The notes: generated by a model from the sequence alone, not told the origin. A DNA stretch of 33,446 nt from Kiritimatiellota bacterium (GCA_013151865.1 JAADHN010000089.1:104353-137798); one strand, 5' to 3'; positions 1 through 9,786 are shown, counted from the first letter of the stretch. Numbers and translations are program-made.

Positions 1-263
1 CCCAGCCGATCCCGCTCAGCGGAAGAGACAGGCCACCCGAAGGCATGGCAGCGATCCGCCTCTGGCGAAGGGCGAGGAGCGACAACTCCCGCGGCTCACG
101 CCCCCTTTGTGGACGGACTTAATCTACTGCCTCGACCCGTCCCTGTCCCCAACTCGCAGGGCCGGGACCTGCAAGTTTTGTCGGAAGACCGCCCCGTGAC
201 GGGCCTATGGGAAACGGACAGACCGCTCCGGCCCGGTTCTCCGGACGACAAAGGAACGCAAGC

Positions 264-1829
264 ATGGGCGCCAGACCGAACATTCTGCATTTTTTCGTGG
301 ACCAACAACGATTCGACACCATTCATGCCTTGGGCAATCCCGTCATCAAAACCCCCAACCTCGACCGACTCTGCGCCCGGGGCGTGGCTTTCACGAGCGC
401 GTACAGCCCGTCACCGGTGTGCATCTCGGCCCGGTGCAGCATGATCCACGGGCAGTATCCCATGCACACCGGGTGCTATGCCAATACCCGTATGCCCACT
501 GACGGGCGCCAGACCTTCATGGCTGCCCTGACCGAGGCAGGTTACCGCACACACGGCATCGGCAAGTGCCATTTCAACCCGGACAGCTACGGGTTGCGCG
601 GTTTCCAGAGCCGCGAACGCCAGGAGGAAGGGGGCACGTCCCTCGACGACCTGGAGCGAAATCCGTATCTGAAACTGCTGGCCGCGGAGGGATACGACTA
701 TCTGATGGAACCAAACGGCGTCCGGGGCGAGATGTATTACATTCCCCAGCCGTCCCAATTGCCGGCCAAACACCACCCGACCCAATGGATCGGCGATCGC
801 TCTGCGGCGTTTGTCGCGGAACAGGCCGGGAACGCTCAGCCCTGGTACCTGTTCTCGAGTTTCATCCATCCGCACCCACCCTTTGCACCGCCCAACCCCT
901 GGCACAAACTGTACCGGGCCCCGCTGATGCCTCTGCCCAACCGACCGCCGGACTTCGAAACGCTCCAGACTTATGTGAACCGGTGCCAAAACCGGTACAA
1001 GTACCGCGACCAGGGAATCGACCGGAACCTGCTTCGCAACATCAAAGCGTACTACTATGCCTGCATCTCTTTCGTCGACCACCAGATCGGCCGCATCCTG
1101 GATGTGCTCGAACAAACCGGGCAAATCGAAAGCACGCTCATTCTGTTTACCGGGGACCACGGCGAGCATTTGGGCGATTACGATTGCTTCGGCAAGCGAA
1201 GTATGCACGACTCATGCGCCCGAATCCCCATGATAGCCGCCCTGCCCGGCCGTCTCGACGGCGGGCGCATCTGTGATGCGCCGGTCAGCCTCGTGGACTT
1301 GGCTCCCACCTTCCTGGCCGCCGCGGGCGCCGCGGTGCACACTCACCCGCTGGACGGCGCGGACCTTGCGGAGATCGCATCCGGAACGTGCGACCGGAAA
1401 AGGGTGTTCGCCCAACATGCCTACACCCATCACGTGGACATCGTCAACCGGGACAGATGCGTCCGCCCCGAATATGCCGAGAATCCCGCACTCGAAGTCG
1501 CGGCTTTCTCTTCCTACATGGCCGTATCGCGAGACTGGAAGTATATCTTCAGCGCCCCGGACGACCGCGAATTCCTGTTCGACCGGAACGCCGACCCGCG
1601 CGAAACCCGGAATATGGCCGGGCTGCCTTTCTGCCGGCAACCTCTGACCGACGCGCGCGAAGCCTTGTTCGAGTTTCTCCGCAGCGGCGGCGAAGTCTCT
1701 GGAATCGACGGCGACCGCTGGCGGTCCTTTCCAAAACCCGAATTTCCGGAAGATCCGGATACCGGTCTCCTGATCCAAGACGGATACACCCCCTGGACCA
1801 GCCCGCGCATCCCCGGATACACGGACTGA
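264..1829 (+). CDS. sulfatase-family hydrolase (S1 fold), cytoplasmic
   Basis: Member of the alkaline phosphatase/sulfatase superfamily, 521 residues, predicted to hydrolyse a sulfate ester of a glycan fragment. The N-terminal strand NILHFFVDQQR supplies the first metal Asp (D13), and GDHGEHLGD supplies the C-terminal metal Asp/His pair. The nucleophile loop reads C53-I-S-A-R57, so the FGly-convertible Cys and the Arg are present but the usual Pro is Ser. The ATG at 264 was chosen because AAGGA at 251-255 sits 8 nt upstream and the protein then starts just before the first beta strand; an earlier in-frame ATG at 207 has no family-like sequence. No signal peptide is visible. It opens a plus-strand run of four genes. 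The fold assignment is firm; the substrate is unknown. Confidence 0.9.
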   Translation: MGARPNILHFFVDQQRFDTIHALGNPVIKTPNLDRLCARGVAFTSAYSPSPVCISARCSMIHGQYPMHTGCYANTRMPTDGRQTFMAALTEAGYRTHGIGKCHFNPDSYGLRGFQSRERQEEGGTSLDDLERNPYLKLLAAEGYDYLMEPNGVRGEMYYIPQPSQLPAKHHPTQWIGDRSAAFVAEQAGNAQPWYLFSSFIHPHPPFAPPNPWHKLYRAPLMPLPNRPPDFETLQTYVNRCQNRYKYRDQGIDRNLLRNIKAYYYACISFVDHQIGRILDVLEQTGQIESTLILFTGDHGEHLGDYDCFGKRSMHDSCARIPMIAALPGRLDGGRICDAPVSLVDLAPTFLAAAGAAVHTHPLDGADLAEIASGTCDRKRVFAQHAYTHHVDIVNRDRCVRPEYAENPALEVAAFSSYMAVSRDWKYIFSAPDDREFLFDRNADPRETRNMAGLPFCRQPLTDAREALFEFLRSGGEVSGIDGDRWRSFPKPEFPEDPDTGLLIQDGYTPWTSPRIPGYTD

Positions 1830-2059
1830 CGCAGGGGCGGCAGATATTCGGGACGCCGGGGGTCGCAGGCCGGTGCGAGCACTCGATTCGGCCGCCTCGG
1901 GTCGGCAAAGACGAACGGTCCGACAGCAGCGCCGGAGCGGATCGTCTCGAGCTGGTTTGTGTCCTGCGGACGGGCTCGTGCTTGCGCTGTCCGAGGACGT
2001 CCGGGAATGTGGCGCGAAAGTACAGAACAAACACACACACCACAACAAAGGATAATCCG

Positions 2060-3499
2060 ATGAAGAACATCATTCTGTTAATCACCGACACGTACCGGTA
2101 CGACAATTTGGGCGATCGGGCCGTCGCCATGCCCGTACGCACGCCCGAGCTGGACCGGTTCCGGCATGAACACGCTGCGGAGATCCACGGTTTCTACACA
2201 GGCAGTTTCCCCACAATCCCCCACCGGACGGACGTGGCCACCGGACGGGTCGGCTGGCCCCGGTACGGTTGGCAGTCCATCGAACGAAGCAGCGGCAACC
2301 ACGTGGCCGCCCTGCTGGGAAAGGAAGGTTACGCCACTCAGCTCATCTGCGACTGCCCGCACCTTTTCAACGCAAACTTCAATTCGGCGTTCAACGCCGC
2401 CTTCCAACACCGGGGACAAGAGGGCGACAGACCATTGCTCCGTCTCGATGAGCCGATCATCGAAATCATGCCGCCCGACAAGACGCGGCAGCGCCCTTCG
2501 TTTCGCGGCCATCCCCTGGTGGACGTCCACCGCTGGACCAACCGCTATTCATCGAGCGAGCTGGACAAATTCCCAGCCCGCACCGGCACGACGGTCGTCC
2601 GCTGGCTCGAGGAAAACCGCAATGCGTCCCCTTTCTTCCTTTGGGTCGACTTCTTCGATCCGCACGAGCCCTGGGATGCCCCCGAATACATGGTGCGCCG
2701 CTACGACCCGGATTACAGCGGTCCGCCCATGATGCACCCGAACTATGGCCGGACCGACGCCTACACCTCGAGCGAACTCCGCAATCTGCGGGCGCACTAT
2801 GCCGCAGAGGCGGAACTGGTGGACCGGTGGCTCGGCCGGGTCCTCCAAAAAATCGACGACCTCGAACTCTGGGACGATACGGTCGTCGTGGTGACCAGCG
2901 ACCACGGAATGTCCCTCGGCGAACATGGGCGCACCGGCAAAAGCAACATCAGCGACGACGATTCCCGTTATTGGCCGATCTACCCGGAAATCGCACACGT
3001 CCCCTTCCTGGTCGCCGCACCGGATGTACCGGCCGGCGCTTCCCTTGAACTGCTGGCCCAGCCGTGCGACCTGCTTCCCACGGTCTGTGAATTGGCCGGC
3101 GCCGAACCGGCTGCACCCGAACCCTTCCACGGCCGCTCGTTCGCACCGGCCCTCCGCCATGGGTCGGGGACCCACAGAACACAGGTGGTCAGCGGCTGCT
3201 TCCTGCGCCCCGACGCAGCGAGAGGTGTGCCCCGCCGCGCCTCCACGCCGTTCGTGGTCTCGTCCGACGGTTGGGGGTACGCTCCGGTGGGAGCACGGGG
3301 GACGCCCGAATTGTATGCCCTCAATGAAGACCCTTTGGCCGAAAACGATTTGGCCGTTGCCCACCCCGACAGGGTCGCCGCGATGCATAAACGGTTCCTC
3401 GAATATCTCCGACAGTTCGCACCCGAGGAGTGGATCGCAGCCTGTTGGGGCGCCGCACCGCGACTCGATACCGGCGGAAGCTGGGCGGTCGACTACTGA
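2060..3499 (+). CDS. sulfatase-like hydrolase with Thr at the nucleophile position
   Basis: Sulfatase/phosphodiesterase superfamily protein of 479 residues. Metal-site elements are intact: D10-T11 at the end of the first strand (NIILLITDTYRYD) and DHGMSLGEHG near the C-terminal half, plus a DPHEPWD substrate-loop motif. The loop that normally reads C/S-x-P-x-R is GSFPTIPHRTDVATG, which puts Thr52 where the formylglycine precursor Cys or Ser belongs, with Pro54 and Arg56 kept. Thr cannot be converted to formylglycine, so the enzyme may be a phosphodiesterase or phosphatase-type hydrolase using Thr directly, or a divergent sulfatase subfamily. ATG at 2060 has AAAGGAT just upstream (2047-2053). 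No signal peptide. It follows the first sulfatase by 230 nt and precedes a MocA oxidoreductase by 73 nt, probably in one transcription unit. Confidence 0.88.
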   Translation: MKNIILLITDTYRYDNLGDRAVAMPVRTPELDRFRHEHAAEIHGFYTGSFPTIPHRTDVATGRVGWPRYGWQSIERSSGNHVAALLGKEGYATQLICDCPHLFNANFNSAFNAAFQHRGQEGDRPLLRLDEPIIEIMPPDKTRQRPSFRGHPLVDVHRWTNRYSSSELDKFPARTGTTVVRWLEENRNASPFFLWVDFFDPHEPWDAPEYMVRRYDPDYSGPPMMHPNYGRTDAYTSSELRNLRAHYAAEAELVDRWLGRVLQKIDDLELWDDTVVVVTSDHGMSLGEHGRTGKSNISDDDSRYWPIYPEIAHVPFLVAAPDVPAGASLELLAQPCDLLPTVCELAGAEPAAPEPFHGRSFAPALRHGSGTHRTQVVSGCFLRPDAARGVPRRASTPFVVSSDGWGYAPVGARGTPELYALNEDPLAENDLAVAHPDRVAAMHKRFLEYLRQFAPEEWIAACWGAAPRLDTGGSWAVDY

Positions 3500-3572
3500 A
3501 ATTGCCCGATGCCCAACGGCGGCGGCGCCCCGGCCCGGCCGATCGCACCGCCCCTCTGGAGGAGCGAAGACC

Positions 3573-4688
3573 ATGTCGAGCCGACAAGCGCTCAAAGTCG
3601 GAGTCCTGGGCCTGAGGCGCGGAATGACGTTCGCGACCCAGTTCAACACGTTGCCGGAAACGCGAACCGTCGCTGTCTGCGACCAGGACTCGGCGCGCAT
3701 CGAACATGCCCTCAACACGTTGGGTAGCGACGCTCGCGGGTTCTCCGAGTACAACGAAATGCTCGCTACGGATCTGGATATCGTGGTCGTGGCCTCGGGC
3801 GCCCCGGACCATGTGCTTCACTGCTGCCAAGCGCTTGAAAGCGGACGACACGTCCTCAGCGAAGTCCCGGCCGACATCTCGCTGGACCGTTGCCGGGAAC
3901 TCGTGGCTTCCGTCCGGAAAACAGGCCGCAAGTACATGCTGGCCGAGAACTGCTGTTACTGGGGCTTCGTACAGGAATACCGCCGCCAAGTCCGGACCGG
4001 ACGACTCGGCGACGTGCTCTATGCCGAGGGGGAATACCTGCACGACGTTCGGCGCCTCTATCTCGAGAACCTCGACCTGCCGAAAGACGCCGGGTTTCGG
4101 GCGCTTCGCGAACACCCGAAAAGCCGTCGAACCTGGCGCGCCGACCTGCATCCCATCAATTATCTGACGCACGATCTGGGCCCCCTGCTCGAGATCCTCG
4201 ATGACCGTTGTGTGAGCGTCTGCGCCATGGCCACGGCCTCCGCCTGCGGCGAAGGGTTCGCACCCGCGGCCGAAGTCGCCCTGTTCAAGACCGCCGGAGG
4301 CCGGGTCATCAAGCTGTTGACCGAGTTCTCCCTGCCCCGCCCCAGTCATCACTGGTTCGCCCTGATGGGGACAAAGGGCAGCCTCGAGTCGCCCCGCGGT
4401 CCGGCGACGAAGCACCTTCTTTACTGCGAGGACGAAAACATGGAGTCCTGGTCCGAAATGGCTTGGTCCACCCGCCTGCTGGCCGGACCGGCAGCCGCCT
4501 GGAAGTCCGGACACGGCGGGGCCGACTGGCACATCTCCCGCGAATTTGCAGACTGCATTCTCCACGATACCCCCTCCCCCATCGACGTGTTTCGGGCCAT
4601 GGATTACACGGTACCCGGGATCTGCGCGGTCCGCTCCATCGAACAAGGCGGCGCCCCCGTGCCCATCCCCGATTTGCGTGAAGATTGA
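3573..4688 (+). CDS. Gfo/Idh/MocA-family oxidoreductase lacking the EKP lysine
   Basis: NAD(P)-dependent sugar dehydrogenase family, 371 residues. The N-terminal Rossmann strand is LKVGVLGLRRG; the C-terminal alpha/beta domain includes DLHPINYLTHDLGPLLEIL and ends with the family-typical stretch MDYTVPGICAVRS and PIPDLR. The conserved Glu-Lys-Pro at the domain junction, whose Lys assists catalysis in most members, is here E97-V98-P99 (HVLSEVPAD). This substitution marks subfamilies whose chemistry is less certain. ATG at 3573 is preceded by a strong GGAGGAG (3558-3564). No signal peptide, so cytoplasmic. It sits between two sulfatase genes and a secreted lyase-like gene, which suggests oxidation of a released sugar. 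Family call firm, substrate unknown. Confidence 0.9.
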   Translation: MSSRQALKVGVLGLRRGMTFATQFNTLPETRTVAVCDQDSARIEHALNTLGSDARGFSEYNEMLATDLDIVVVASGAPDHVLHCCQALESGRHVLSEVPADISLDRCRELVASVRKTGRKYMLAENCCYWGFVQEYRRQVRTGRLGDVLYAEGEYLHDVRRLYLENLDLPKDAGFRALREHPKSRRTWRADLHPINYLTHDLGPLLEILDDRCVSVCAMATASACGEGFAPAAEVALFKTAGGRVIKLLTEFSLPRPSHHWFALMGTKGSLESPRGPATKHLLYCEDENMESWSEMAWSTRLLAGPAAAWKSGHGGADWHISREFADCILHDTPSPIDVFRAMDYTVPGICAVRSIEQGGAPVPIPDLRED

Positions 4689-4774
4689 TGGAAGACGCGC
4701 GAGATGCATCTGCGCCGCAGATGACGTGCGAGTAATCCAGGCCGGAGCGCCGCCCCAACCACAGGACAAACGAG

Positions 4775-7700
4775 ATGCAATACGCTTCGTCTTTTTGGGT
4801 CGTGGCGGTCGGCATTGCTGCTGCCGGCTTGTCCGGGGCGACCGCGCCCGCAGCGACCGATGCGTCCCGGGTTCGAGCCCTCCCCCTCAACAATCCGGGA
4901 TTCGAAGAGGGGACCGATGCACACGGTGTTCCCGCCGGATGGGGACTGTACGGGGGGACGGGAGAACAACGACAGATCGCCCTCGCCCCACAGGCCCACA
5001 CCGGGAAACAGGCCCTGCTCATTCAAGATCACGACCCGGCCGCCGAAATCGGTATCGTCCAAAAGGTCCGGGGGATTCGCCCCGGCGAGAATTATGAAGC
5101 GTCTGTCTGGGTGCGGGGCGTCACGGGCGGCAAGCGCAGCGGGACGGCCGGCGCCTACCTTCAGCTCCGGTTCCTGCCTTCGAACAAGCTCGTACAAAGC
5201 GCGCTCCGCCCCGAACCCGTCGACCGCTTCACCCGCATCGTGGCCGCAGGCGCCGCTCCTCCCGGTACGACTTCGGCCCTGATTTACCTTTACACCCATG
5301 CCGGACCGACCCCCGCCGTGATCGTGGACGACGTAACATTGCGAGCCGGTGTGGACCTCCCGAAACCGCCGGCGGCGCCCCCACCCATGCGGGCGCCTGT
5401 CTACAAAAAGGTCAAGGACCTCTTCCTGCGCACCGACCTTGTCGTGAACGGACAACCGCACGCCTGCATCGTGGTCCCGACCGGCGGCGCCTATACCACC
5501 GAGGCCGAACGAATCCAAAAGGAAATCGCGGCGCGAACAGGCGCGACCGTCCCCATCGTCTCCGACGCCGCCCCCGCCGCCGCCGTGCCCCTCCGCAGCA
5601 ACCTGATCGTCCTCGGCAACCGTTCGACCAACCGGACCATCTCCGACCTCTACGACCGCTACTATTGCCTGTTGGACCTGAAGTACCCCGGCAAGGGCGG
5701 ATATGTCGTCCGGAGCCTGCACAATCCCTTCGGCAATCGACGCAACGCGATCCTCGTCGGCGGCAGCGACCCCGCCGGGGTCCGCCGTGCAACCGACGCT
5801 CTCATCGGACGCCTGCCCCCCCCGTCCGCCCCCAATACCCGGGACCTCGCGCTCGGCTGGGTCCTGGATGTGCGCCTGGGCAATGGGCTCAATCCCCCGC
5901 GCGCGGCCAAGGACTGCGAAACCTGGGAGGCGTCGGTCGGCTACGGTTCCGTCGGATACTTCGGCTGGAACAGCCTCAGCAAGTATATGGCCCTGTACTA
6001 CATGACCGGGCAACGCCGGTACGCGCACGAGTTCCTGCGCCTGGCCTTCCCGGATGCCAAGGCCAAGAAGGAAATCGCCGAGATCGACGGCGAACGCATC
6101 GAGAACAAGAACGATCCGCTCGCCGGCGCCTATCATTACAACCAGCACATGACCGTCTTGTTTTGGGATTTGATCGAAGAGAGCCCGGTCTTCACCGATG
6201 CGGACCGGCTGAAAGTCACCAATGCCCTGGCCCGTCAACTCGAACACGACGATTACGCCCGTCGAGGTGTCTATAACCTTCGGGCCCCGGGCTCGGCCGT
6301 AGGATCGCGCCACGGCCAGTGGGCCGCGGTCGGCCTCTATTGTTTGGGACGATATTTTTCGACTTACTATCCCGCACCGGTTTGGACGCACTGCAGGAAA
6401 GCCGGGGAGTTTGCGTTCGCCTCGCTCCACAAACACGCTTGGGTCTCGGGCGAAAACGACAACCTCTTTTGGTACAGCACCGGTATCGCCCCGCTGACTG
6501 CGTATCTGGTGCTCAGCGGCGACCGCGTCCCCGTGGCAAACGGTGTGTACGCCGAACTCGTCCGCGGACTCGAAATCCTGCTGTCCGGCGTACCGGGCGA
6601 CCGTCGGCTCCGCTATGCCTCGCTCGGATTCCTCAACAAGACCGCACACCTGACGAGCGACGGCCGCTGGATCTATTACCGGGAGCGGCTCAAACTTGAC
6701 ACGAACACGTTCCGCGTGGGACAATCCTTCTGGCCGGGCCCCGAGCTTGCCCCCGCACCGCCGCTCGATCTCTGCGGCAAATGGTCGTTTCAGCGCCTGC
6801 CCGAGCCCCTCTGGCTCCGGCGCGGCAGCGGGATCCCCCTCGAACAGTCCTTCTTCTTCGGCAGTTTCCGTACGACCCCCGATGCCGCCGGCGATTTCAT
6901 CCTGCTCGATGGTTTCAACGGCGCCTCCCGCAACCCGTATCATACGTTCGACATTCTCAATTTACGCATCGCCGGCGCCACGCTGCTCGACGGCTACCAC
7001 AATCAGGTGCTCACCCGGGCAGACGGCATGGTGGAACCCAAGGTGGCCATGGATGCCGGCCTGCTTTGGTCCCAGCGACTCGGCAACACGGCGGCCGCGT
7101 GCGGGGAGGTTCCCCGCGCCGCATTCTGCAACTGGCGACGCACCCTGGTCCAGCGTTTGGGGCGATACGCACTGATCGTCGACGACCTCGGGTACAACCG
7201 CGACAGCGCCAACATGGCCGTGACCACGGAGTGGCAGCCCCGGAGCGGCCGCTGGATCGCCGGCCAGGAGCGAATTGCAGTCCGCGGCAGCGGCGGGGCG
7301 CCGATCCCACCCGGCTGGCTTGGGTTTCGCGCCCTGGATGCCGCCTGCCTCGCCGTGCCGGACGGTCCCGGCGCCATGGTGCGACTGCAAAGCCTCGGTA
7401 TCGTCCTGTTGCGCGCCCGCGAACCCGGACCGGCCCTCGAGATGCCGTTCACCCTCGAAAAGCCCTGCCGCGGCGAGGCCTTCCTCGAAACCCTGCGGTA
7501 CAAAGATCGCGGATTCGTGCGCATCCTGCTCGACGGCAAAGTCCTCAAAGACCGTGTCAGCCAGTTCGCCAATACCGCTCAGCCGGACCGAGTCCCCCTC
7601 GGCCGCGTCCAACTCGCCGCCGGGCCCCATCGTTTGCGGCTCGAAGCCGTCGACCGGGACGGCGGTTCGGCCTGCTACGCCGCCATCGCCGCCTTGCTGA

Positions 7701-9538
7701 TCAAGCCGGACACCATGCCGCCTCTTTCCGAAAAACTCGAGTGGCGCCTGTCCACATCCGACCCCGTGACGGCCGGCGGAGGCGGCGTCGTCACCATGCA
7801 GTGGAACGGGGCCGTGAAAAAGGGAGAACACGGGACCTTCTTCCACACCCTCGTCCGAGGTCGCCGCGCCGACCCCGGCTCCGATTGCCTGCGCTTGGCC
7901 CAGAGTGCCGCAGCCCTGCGCCTGCCCGAACCTGCCGTTGCCTGTGTAGGGTCTTTCAAGGGCATTCAGGCGGACTTGGCCGTACTCGCCCAGTCTCACC
8001 TTTACGCGCGCGGACTCCGCAAGGCCGGTTTGGGCGCCGCCCTCATCGCCGCCGACCGCCCGCTGGACCTGGACTGGGATTTCACGACCGGACGGCTGGT
8101 CGCCCAAGTCCGTACGCCAACTACGGTTGAATTGACCGTGCGGACCCCGCAGACGCTGAAACTCGATGGAAAAAGCGTCGCCGGCCCCCGCGTCCATCTC
8201 GACCCCGGCCGCCACGAGTTGACCGGCGCGTTCCCGAACAACACGGAACTGGCCCGTGTCCGGGAGAAACTCGAAGCCCTGTGGGCCACCGGCCGCCGAA
8301 TCCGCACGAAGACCAAGGCGGCCCGCCGTCGGCAGGCAGCCCTGCCCAAAGACACCTCCAGGCTGATTGTTGCGGACTTCGCAACGCTGCCGCACCAAAC
8401 CACGGACCTCGTCATTGTGCCAGACGGCCGCGGCGGACGCCTGATTGCGGCCGCCGAGAACAGCACCGTGCACCTCTTCGACATGCAGGGCCGCGAACTT
8501 CGTGCTCTCCGCGCCGACGCCCCGATCCGGATGCTTCAGTGGTGGCCCGAAGCCAAGGCGTTACTGGCCGGCTGCCGGGACGAGAAAGTCATCGCGTTCG
8601 ACCGCGATACCGGCGCCCGGAAATGGGTCTTTGTGTCGGAGATGGATCCGGCCGTGTTCAGGGCGGCCAAAACGTATTGGTTCAAGTCCGCGCCCGGTCA
8701 CGAGGGCATTCACGGCTTGACAACCGGACCTTTCATGGGCGGCAAACCCCAGTGCCTGATCGGCAGCGCCTGCACGCTCGAGATCATCGGCGCCGACGGT
8801 AAACTCGCCGAACGTCTGCCCGTTTTCTGGGGGCCCGGCAAAATCATGCGGATCGTCGCAGTCGCCGACGGCTCTCATGACGTGCTGATCGCCCGCTGGC
8901 CCAACGGCACCGACGCGCTCAGTATCGTGAACAGCCGCACGCTGTCCGTGCGACGGGGATTCTACGGCGTGCCCGCCGGGCAAACCATGGTCGGGGGCTG
9001 GAGCGCCCAAAACCGGGTCGACCTGATTTGGCGCGATGTCGACGCCGACGGCAAGCCGGAACTTGTCTCCGCCACCAACGGCCGTTGGAACCGTGTCACG
9101 GTGTTCGATCGGGACGGCAAGCCGCGATACAACGCACAATTCGGCCCCGGCCCCACCACGGCGTTCCGAGAATGCCTGCGCGATCTCAAGTGCGCGGACC
9201 TCGATGGCGACGGCAAATCGGAAATCCTGACCGCAACATGGGAAGGACTCGTCATCGCCCTGGACGCCCAATGTCGTCTGCGTTGGGGCCGACGACTGCC
9301 CACACCCCCCCGGCGCCTGCACATCGTCGAGCGAAACGGACAGCATCCGGTCATCTTGTGCGGCTGCGACGACGGAACCGTGGTTCTCCTGGACGCCGCC
9401 GGGACGGTCCGAGCCTTGGGCAAAGCGCCGGGCAGAGTGCTCGCCTTCATCGGCCTGCCGGACGGCCAAGTGCTCGCCGCCACGGCCCGAGGCCGCCTGG
9501 TGCGAATCGCGATCCCCCTGCCTCGAGACGACCGATGA
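4775..9538 (+). CDS. secreted heparinase II/III-like protein with C-terminal beta-propeller
   Basis: Very large (1587 residues) secreted protein. Residues 1-26 form a signal peptide ending near APA. Residues about 35-190 look like a CBM4/9-type beta-sandwich (NNPGFEEGTD start, VIVDDVTL end). Residues about 215-340 resemble the N-terminal alpha/beta domain that precedes many glucuronidases and hexosaminidases (AERIQKEIAARTGATVPIV). Residues about 370-1150 fit an alpha/alpha toroid followed by a beta-sandwich, as in heparinase II/III-type polysaccharide lyases (SRHGQWAAVGLYCLGRYF; YHNQVLTRADG). Residues about 1190-1585 form a propeller of PQQ/FG-GAP type with DVDADGKPEL and DLDGDGKSEI calcium-loop motifs. 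The catalytic residues could not be assigned with confidence. ATG at 4775 has AGGA at 4763-4766. Last gene of the first plus-strand run; a hairpin lies about 40 nt after the stop. Confidence 0.8.
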   Translation: MQYASSFWVVAVGIAAAGLSGATAPAATDASRVRALPLNNPGFEEGTDAHGVPAGWGLYGGTGEQRQIALAPQAHTGKQALLIQDHDPAAEIGIVQKVRGIRPGENYEASVWVRGVTGGKRSGTAGAYLQLRFLPSNKLVQSALRPEPVDRFTRIVAAGAAPPGTTSALIYLYTHAGPTPAVIVDDVTLRAGVDLPKPPAAPPPMRAPVYKKVKDLFLRTDLVVNGQPHACIVVPTGGAYTTEAERIQKEIAARTGATVPIVSDAAPAAAVPLRSNLIVLGNRSTNRTISDLYDRYYCLLDLKYPGKGGYVVRSLHNPFGNRRNAILVGGSDPAGVRRATDALIGRLPPPSAPNTRDLALGWVLDVRLGNGLNPPRAAKDCETWEASVGYGSVGYFGWNSLSKYMALYYMTGQRRYAHEFLRLAFPDAKAKKEIAEIDGERIENKNDPLAGAYHYNQHMTVLFWDLIEESPVFTDADRLKVTNALARQLEHDDYARRGVYNLRAPGSAVGSRHGQWAAVGLYCLGRYFSTYYPAPVWTHCRKAGEFAFASLHKHAWVSGENDNLFWYSTGIAPLTAYLVLSGDRVPVANGVYAELVRGLEILLSGVPGDRRLRYASLGFLNKTAHLTSDGRWIYYRERLKLDTNTFRVGQSFWPGPELAPAPPLDLCGKWSFQRLPEPLWLRRGSGIPLEQSFFFGSFRTTPDAAGDFILLDGFNGASRNPYHTFDILNLRIAGATLLDGYHNQVLTRADGMVEPKVAMDAGLLWSQRLGNTAAACGEVPRAAFCNWRRTLVQRLGRYALIVDDLGYNRDSANMAVTTEWQPRSGRWIAGQERIAVRGSGGAPIPPGWLGFRALDAACLAVPDGPGAMVRLQSLGIVLLRAREPGPALEMPFTLEKPCRGEAFLETLRYKDRGFVRILLDGKVLKDRVSQFANTAQPDRVPLGRVQLAAGPHRLRLEAVDRDGGSACYAAIAALLIKPDTMPPLSEKLEWRLSTSDPVTAGGGGVVTMQWNGAVKKGEHGTFFHTLVRGRRADPGSDCLRLAQSAAALRLPEPAVACVGSFKGIQADLAVLAQSHLYARGLRKAGLGAALIAADRPLDLDWDFTTGRLVAQVRTPTTVELTVRTPQTLKLDGKSVAGPRVHLDPGRHELTGAFPNNTELARVREKLEALWATGRRIRTKTKAARRRQAALPKDTSRLIVADFATLPHQTTDLVIVPDGRGGRLIAAAENSTVHLFDMQGRELRALRADAPIRMLQWWPEAKALLAGCRDEKVIAFDRDTGARKWVFVSEMDPAVFRAAKTYWFKSAPGHEGIHGLTTGPFMGGKPQCLIGSACTLEIIGADGKLAERLPVFWGPGKIMRIVAVADGSHDVLIARWPNGTDALSIVNSRTLSVRRGFYGVPAGQTMVGGWSAQNRVDLIWRDVDADGKPELVSATNGRWNRVTVFDRDGKPRYNAQFGPGPTTAFRECLRDLKCADLDGDGKSEILTATWEGLVIALDAQCRLRWGRRLPTPPRRLHIVERNGQHPVILCGCDDGTVVLLDAAGTVRALGKAPGRVLAFIGLPDGQVLAATARGRLVRIAIPLPRDDR

Positions 9539-9578
9539 CGGAATGGGGCGGAACTGGACTCGGCCGGGACGGTCCTGT

Positions 9579-9603
9579 CGCACGGTCAGACCGTGTGCTT
9601 TCA
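9579..9603 (+). terminator. possible terminator hairpin after the lyase-like gene
   Basis: Inverted repeat CACGGTC (9581-9587) and GACCGTG (9589-9595), extended by one G-T and one C-G pair, followed by the weak T-run in GCTTTC. It begins 40 nt after the stop at 9538. The short U-tract makes intrinsic termination uncertain. Confidence 0.35.
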
Positions 9604-9786
9604 TGGTCAGGGAGTTCAGGATGCATGGAGTCGGAGAACTCGGCGACCCACTGCCGAGTTTTGCTGAACTGCCATTGTAAACGGGTGACGTGGGGACGCT
9701 CCCGGACCAACCCGAACGCCTTGGCGTGGGCGGGACATCCAGACTGAGTCATCGCCGCTTCCCGTGCCGGCCTCGGTAGATCAAAC

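Noticed and set aside
96-326. Short open frames in the first 263 bases on both strands
   Set aside because: Composition is Arg/Pro/Ser rich, no family resemblance, and they overlap the start of the first sulfatase. No promoter was convincing there.
9535-9747. 70-codon plus-strand frame starting at an ATGA overlap with the lyase-like gene
   Set aside because: Poor amino-acid composition and a strong hairpin lies within it; probably chance overlap.
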